Shown piece by piece: positions 14,493 to 17,751 of a stretch of 17,751 nucleotides of DNA. Position 1 is the stretch's first letter; the number at the start of each line of letters is the position of its first letter. Under the pieces are notes generated by a model. That model ran no database searches. It saw nothing but the letters and a program-made list of their open reading frames with translations, and was not told the DNA's origin. This DNA comes from JAFKKS01 sp039808325 (lineage in GTDB: Bacteria; Pseudomonadota; Alphaproteobacteria; Rhizobiales; Xanthobacteraceae), in assembly GCA_039808325.1 (NCBI GenBank), contig JBDHSU010000086.1, positions 1 to 17,751 of the forward strand, read 5' to 3'. The translations under genes and the position numbers were made by a program.

Positions 14493-14519
14493 TGGCGGCG
14501 GATGGTGCGGCCGCGCTTC

Positions 14520-16106
14520 TCATCGTTTCGACGACTGGGCGGTGGGTAGCCCTGGAGGATCCTCTCCAGGCTGGATCGGCGGGGCCTGGGCGATCGGACC
14601 GAGCGCCGACATGACGCGCTCGGGCGGGAAGGTCACGATCACCTCGGTCCCTTCGCGCAGTTTTGATTTCAGGGTGAAGGTACCGCCGTGCATGTCGATC
14701 AGGCTTTTGACGATCGGCAGGCCGAGGCCGGCGCCTTGCTCGGCGGACTTGATGGCGTTGGTGCCCTGGCCGAACGAGGCGAGAACGATCGGAATCTCTT
14801 CTTCCGCGATGCCGCTGCCGGTGTCCTTGACGATGATGTACTGGCCGCCGGCGGCGGTCCACCCGACCTTCAGCCAGATCTCGCCGCCTTGCGGAGTGAA
14901 CTTGATCGCGTTCGAGAGCAGGTTCAGACAGACCTGCCGCGCCGCGCGCTCGTCGGCCCAGATGCGCGGCAGGTTCGGCTCGAACGCCTCGTGGATCGCG
15001 ATGCCGCGATTTTTCGCCCGCATGTTCAGCAGGTGATGGCAATCCTCGACGATCGCCGCCAGCGAGATGGCTTCTTCGGCCAGTTCGTAGCGCCCGGCCT
15101 CGATGCGCGAGAGATCGAGAATCTCGTTGATCAAATTGAGGAGGTGCACGCCGGAAGCGTGGATGTCGCCAGCATATTCCTTGTAGGTCGGGATGTGATG
15201 CGGGCCCAGTACTTCGCTCTTCATCACCTCGGAAAATCCGAGAATGGCGTTGAGCGGCGTACGCAGTTCGTGGCTCATCTGCGCCAGGAAGCGTGACTTC
15301 GCGACGTTCGCGGCCTCGGCGCGGCGGCGCGCGTCATCGGAGTTGGCGGTCGCCTGCTCGAGTTCACCGAAGAGGGCGTCCTTCTCCGCGCGCGCCTCGA
15401 GCGTGGCAAGCGTGTTGTTGTAGAGCCGTTGGGCAAGCAGCGCGAAATAGGCCTGCGCGGTGATGGCCATGGCGACGAGGATGTAGCTATGGATGTCGCC
15501 CTTGAGGAGGAAGTCGATGACGACAGCGGTGGTCACCGGCAGCGTGGTGGCGAACATCGCCAGCGGGACGCTCGACGCCAGCATGCTGGAAAGCGCGATC
15601 ACCAGCAGCATGATGAACAGCATGAAGGCGCTGGCCTCTTGCTGGCCGTGCACGACGCTGACGACGTTGAACATCCATGCCGCGCCGAAGAGCAGATCGA
15701 ACAGCACGAAGCGCATCCGCCAGGCGCGGAGGTTCACGCCGCCGGCGGGCTCGCTCAGGAACCTGCGGCACTGGATGGTGATGAGCCAGTGGATGGCGAT
15801 GACGCCGAACGCCCATGCGGCCGCCGAAAAGGTCCGCGTCCATAAGCCCGATAGGAAGCCAACGGTGCCGACGAGCAGCATGACCGCGAGCGAGGCGGAG
15901 ATGCGGTTCTGCGCGAATTGGCGCAGCAGTTCGTAGTCGAACGCCGGGCGTGTTCCCGTTGTCGACGTCAGGCGGTCGCGGGCCTCGCGAACGCGCTGCG
16001 CCGTCGTCCGGCGCGCCGGCCGCGGAGCTGGCGCCGGCCCTTGGAAAGCGCTTGGTGCGATCGGCGGAGATTCGATTTCGGCGGTCGGCGTTGTCATTTC
16101 CCCCAT
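14520..16106 (-). CDS. Membrane sensor histidine kinase, PleC/DivJ-like transmitter
   Basis: Two-component sensor kinase of 528 residues. The N-terminus is a Pro/Ala-rich cytoplasmic tail with FDYELLRQFAQNR (56-68). About six membrane helices follow (roughly 72-90, 94-111, 132-152, 160-177, 183-201, 208-226), then a short coiled coil (230-270). The H-box MSHELRTPLN (277-286, phospho-acceptor H279) continues into LGFSEVM, YAGDIHASGVHLLNLINEIL and DLSRIEAGR, the form seen in alphaproteobacterial PleC/DivJ/PdhS kinases. The ATPase domain has NLLSNAIKF (395-403), DTGSGI (428-433) and GAGLGLPI (458-465), all intact. No periplasmic sensor domain or receiver is visible, so the signal may be sensed by the membrane part. 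The start may be ATG 16106 or ATG 16097; the latter lies close behind a GGGGGA run. No response regulator is adjacent. A near-CtrA box lies upstream. Confidence 0.91.
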   Translation of the reverse strand: MGEMTTPTAEIESPPIAPSAFQGPAPAPRPARRTTAQRVREARDRLTSTTGTRPAFDYELLRQFAQNRISASLAVMLLVGTVGFLSGLWTRTFSAAAWAFGVIAIHWLITIQCRRFLSEPAGGVNLRAWRMRFVLFDLLFGAAWMFNVVSVVHGQQEASAFMLFIMLLVIALSSMLASSVPLAMFATTLPVTTAVVIDFLLKGDIHSYILVAMAITAQAYFALLAQRLYNNTLATLEARAEKDALFGELEQATANSDDARRRAEAANVAKSRFLAQMSHELRTPLNAILGFSEVMKSEVLGPHHIPTYKEYAGDIHASGVHLLNLINEILDLSRIEAGRYELAEEAISLAAIVEDCHHLLNMRAKNRGIAIHEAFEPNLPRIWADERAARQVCLNLLSNAIKFTPQGGEIWLKVGWTAAGGQYIIVKDTGSGIAEEEIPIVLASFGQGTNAIKSAEQGAGLGLPIVKSLIDMHGGTFTLKSKLREGTEVIVTFPPERVMSALGPIAQAPPIQPGEDPPGLPTAQSSKR

Positions 16107-16155
16107 GGGGGGCGAAAGTCACTTATAAACCTTAAAACCGGACTGAGACGGATGG

Positions 16156-16170
16156 TTAATGCGTCCTTAC
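16156..16170 (-). promoter_or_regulatory. Near-consensus CtrA box upstream of the kinase
   Basis: TTAA-N7-TTAC on the plus strand, read on the minus strand as GTAA-N7-TTAACC. The CtrA consensus is TTAA-N7-TTAA(C), so one base differs. It lies 50-64 bases upstream of the kinase ATG. A possible -10 box, TATAAG, is at 16127-16122 on the minus strand. The same segment forms an imperfect inverted repeat (ATGGTTAA against TTACCAT). Control of this kinase by CtrA is inference. Confidence 0.4.
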
Positions 16171-16181
16171 CATGCGCCGTC

Positions 16182-16269
16182 GCGGGCGAACGGGCCCGCT
16201 CTCCTCGCGTAATGCACCCTTACATCCTCTCGATCTTGACCGGCAACCCGGGGACATGATCGATTAAAA
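16182..16269 (+). promoter_or_regulatory. Upstream region of the glutathione S-transferase gene
   Basis: GCGGGC (16182-16187) and GCCCGC (16194-16199) form a 6-base GC hairpin with a six-base loop and no U-run after it. TTGACC at 16236-16241 is a good -35 box; the best -10 candidates (TCGATT at 16260, TAAAAT at 16264-16269) are either weak or too far away. A promoter for the GST-crotonase pair is expected here, but its exact site is uncertain. Confidence 0.3.
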
Positions 16270-16291
16270 TACGAGGATCTGGGGATCGAGC

Positions 16292-16903
16292 ATGAAGCTG
16301 TATGATTTCAAAATGGCGCCGAATCCGCGCCGCGTGCGGGTATTTCTAGCGGAAAAAGGCATTTCGGTTCCCACCGAACAGGTCGATATCGGCGCCGGGC
16401 GGCACAAAACGTCCGAGTTCACCGCCATCAATCCGCTGCAGCGGGTGCCGGCCCTCGCCCTGGACGACGGCACGATCATCACGGAGTCGATCGCCATATG
16501 CCGCTATTTCGAGGCGCTGCGGCCGGAGCCGGCCTTGTTCGGGCGCGGGGCGAAGGACGTCGCGCTGGTCGAGATGTGGAACCGGCGGGCCGATCTGCAT
16601 TTGCTCGGGCCCGTTTCCTCGGTCTTTCGTCACCTGCATCCCGCGATGAAGGAGCTCGAGGTTCCTCAGGTGCCGGAATGGGGCGAGGCGAATAAGCCGA
16701 GGGTGATCGAGTTCCTGCGCCTTCTCGATCGGACATTGAAGGATCAGTTGTTCGTCGCGGGCGATCATTATTCGGTCGCCGACATCACGACGATGATCGC
16801 GATCGACTTCATGAAGCCGGCCAAGCTGCAGGTGCCGGAAGACCTCAAGAGCCTGGCGCGCTGGCGCGCCCAGGTGACGGAGCGGCCGAGCGCGAAGGCA
16901 TGA
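16292..16903 (+). CDS. Glutathione S-transferase family protein
   Basis: A 203-residue cytosolic GST with thioredoxin-like N-terminal and helical C-terminal domains. It opens MKLYDFKMAPNPRRVRVFLA. The cis-proline is in RVPAL (51-55, P53), and the glutathione gamma-glutamyl contact E65-S66 is in GTIITESIAICRYFE. The C-terminal domain ends with the N-capping-type segment LFVAGDHYSVADITTMIAIDF. The usual catalytic Ser/Cys/Tyr near the N-terminus is not obvious (Y4, but no Ser or Cys before residue 25), so it may be a non-classical member. The ATG at 16292 has GGGGA and GAGGA purine tracts upstream. The stop overlaps the next gene's start by four bases (ATGA), so it is co-translated with the crotonase. 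Such pairing suggests a shared task, perhaps handling a reactive acyl-CoA, but that is inference. Confidence 0.95.
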   Translation: MKLYDFKMAPNPRRVRVFLAEKGISVPTEQVDIGAGRHKTSEFTAINPLQRVPALALDDGTIITESIAICRYFEALRPEPALFGRGAKDVALVEMWNRRADLHLLGPVSSVFRHLHPAMKELEVPQVPEWGEANKPRVIEFLRLLDRTLKDQLFVAGDHYSVADITTMIAIDFMKPAKLQVPEDLKSLARWRAQVTERPSAKA

Positions 16904-17703
16904 AGATGGTACCGACTTTTTCGACGATCCGTTATGCGGATGAGGGCGGCGTCGCGACCGTGACGCTGGCACGGCCGGATAAGCTCAACGCCTTCAACGC
17001 AGCCATGCATGCCGAACTGCGCGTCGCCCTCGACACCGCCGAGTGGGACGACAGCGTGCGCTGTGTCGTGCTGACCGGCGAGGGGCGCGGCTTCTCGTCG
17101 GGGCAGGACCTTTCCGAGGAGCGGCTCGTCGGCAACGACGGTCAGGTCGACGTCGGCAGCCGCCTCGACCGCGACTACAATCCGCTGGTGCGGCGTCTGT
17201 ACAATTTCTCGAAGGTCACGATCGCCGCGCTCAACGGGCCGGCGGTCGGCGCCGCCGCCAATATCGCGCTGGCCTGCGACGTGTTGCTCGCCGCGCGCTC
17301 CGCTTATCTGCAGGAAGCGTTCGCGCGTATCGCGCTTGTCCCCGACGCCGGCGGGACGTGGTTCCTGCCGCGCATCGTGGGGCCGAAGCGCGCGCTCGCT
17401 CTGATGCTGACGGCGGATCAAGTGAAGGGCGACGACCTCGAGCGCCTGGGGCTCGTCTACAAAGTCTTCGACGACGAGAAATTTTCCGCGGAAGTCGCAA
17501 GCTTCGCCAAGCGCCTCGCGGACGGGCCGGGCGCCACCTATCGCTTGATCAAGGATGCGGCGCGCGCAAGCATGACAAACGATCTCCCGGCGCAACTCGA
17601 CTTCGAGCGCGACCAGCAGCGCAAGGCGGGCAGGACCCGTGATTTTTCCGAAGGCGTCGCCGCCTTCAAGGAGAAGCGGGCGCCGAGGTTCGAGGGCCGC
17701 TAG
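16900..17703 (+). CDS. Crotonase-family enoyl-CoA hydratase/isomerase, PaaG-like
   Basis: A 267-residue crotonase-fold enzyme acting on an acyl-CoA. The oxyanion-hole regions are FSSGQDL (66-72, G68) and NGPAVGAAANIALACD (112-127, G117). The key segment is ALVPDAGGTWFLPR (145-158). D149 matches the catalytic aspartate position of PaaG-type isomerases, while the position of the second hydratase glutamate (QPE in mitochondrial crotonase) holds F141. This favours an isomerase of the PaaG (oxepin-CoA forming / delta3-delta2 isomerase) kind over a hydratase. The C-terminus FERDQQRKAGRTRDFSEGVAAFKEKRAPRF is typical for the family. No other phenylacetate genes are visible, so the pathway is open. 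The start overlaps the GST stop by four bases (16900-16903). A strong palindrome begins at its stop codon. Confidence 0.92.
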   Translation: MKMVPTFSTIRYADEGGVATVTLARPDKLNAFNAAMHAELRVALDTAEWDDSVRCVVLTGEGRGFSSGQDLSEERLVGNDGQVDVGSRLDRDYNPLVRRLYNFSKVTIAALNGPAVGAAANIALACDVLLAARSAYLQEAFARIALVPDAGGTWFLPRIVGPKRALALMLTADQVKGDDLERLGLVYKVFDDEKFSAEVASFAKRLADGPGATYRLIKDAARASMTNDLPAQLDFERDQQRKAGRTRDFSEGVAAFKEKRAPRFEGR

Positions 17704-17750
17704 ATCACGATGATTTTGGATCGAATCGATCCAAAATCATGAACGTGATC
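17703..17750. terminator. Long palindrome at the end of the crotonase gene: terminator and/or dispersed repeat
   Basis: The inner arms are 14 perfect bases, ATGATTTTGGATCG (17710-17723) and CGATCCAAAATCAT (17727-17740), around AAT. Outer arms GATCACG (17703-17709) and CGTGATC (17744-17750) extend the stem to 21 pairs with one GAA bulge. The first base belongs to the TAG stop. It would fold into a very stable hairpin and could end transcription from either side, although no T-run can be checked past the edge. The centre contains GAATC, a CcrM-type GANTC methylation site. The AT-rich composition differs from the flanking DNA, suggesting a dispersed palindromic element. Confidence 0.7.
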
Positions 17751-17751
17751 G

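Noticed and set aside
1..17751. CRISPR arrays, tRNAs, insertion sequences, integrases
   Set aside because: None of the expected repeats, cloverleaf sequences or transposase motifs were seen on either strand by eye; a covariance search was not possible.

Overview
The window is dense, GC-rich chromosomal DNA (19 protein genes, no gap over 300 bases) from an alphaproteobacterium. It is probably a member of the Hyphomicrobiales/Bradyrhizobium-Rhodopseudomonas side of the class. This placement is inference from protein flavour: a DUF1289 protein coupled to a TIGR02281-type aspartic protease, a PleC/DivJ-like sensor kinase, and a GST-crotonase gene pair. A near-CtrA box and a CcrM-type GANTC site in a terminal palindrome also point that way. 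No tRNA, rRNA, CRISPR array, transposase or integrase was seen.

Layout. (1) 1-4235, minus strand: a fumarase/aspartase-superfamily lyase (PcaB-like), a COG4091-type oxidoreductase with a C-terminal SAF domain, inorganic pyrophosphatase (ppa) and the N-terminal 266 residues of aminopeptidase N (pepN), which runs off the left edge. (2) 4326-5489, plus strand, divergent from the lyase: an enolase-superfamily protein with every catalytic residue of D-tartrate dehydratase. (3) 5597-6427, plus strand: a LOG-family protein. (4) 6429-10323: a complete L-threonate catabolic set, with ltnD-otnI-otnK on the minus strand and otnC diverging on the plus strand. The 188-base region between them holds a perfect 15-base palindrome and an 8-base inverted repeat, so a shared operator is likely. 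(5) 10413-11533: a Xre/MbcA/ParS antitoxin and a RES-domain toxin, overlapping by four bases, behind an AT-rich control region with two inverted repeats. (6) 11644-13510: dusA and a TauE/SafE permease. (7) 13521-16106, minus strand: a sensor histidine kinase, then a DUF1289 protein overlapping a membrane-anchored retropepsin-like protease. (8) 16292-17703, plus strand: a glutathione S-transferase overlapping a PaaG-like crotonase, followed by a long near-perfect palindrome at the right edge.

How the parts fit. LtnD oxidises L-threonate to 2-oxo-tetronate, OtnI isomerises it to 3-oxo-tetronate, OtnK phosphorylates C4, and OtnC decarboxylates the product to dihydroxyacetone phosphate. The tartrate dehydratase homologue would turn another four-carbon hydroxy acid into oxaloacetate. 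Both substrates occur as plant acids (L-threonate from ascorbate breakdown), so the left ten kilobases look like a C4 sugar-acid utilisation region. The PcaB-like lyase and the SAF oxidoreductase have no assigned substrate. They are the best candidates here for undescribed chemistry. No transporter or regulator gene for this region lies inside the window.
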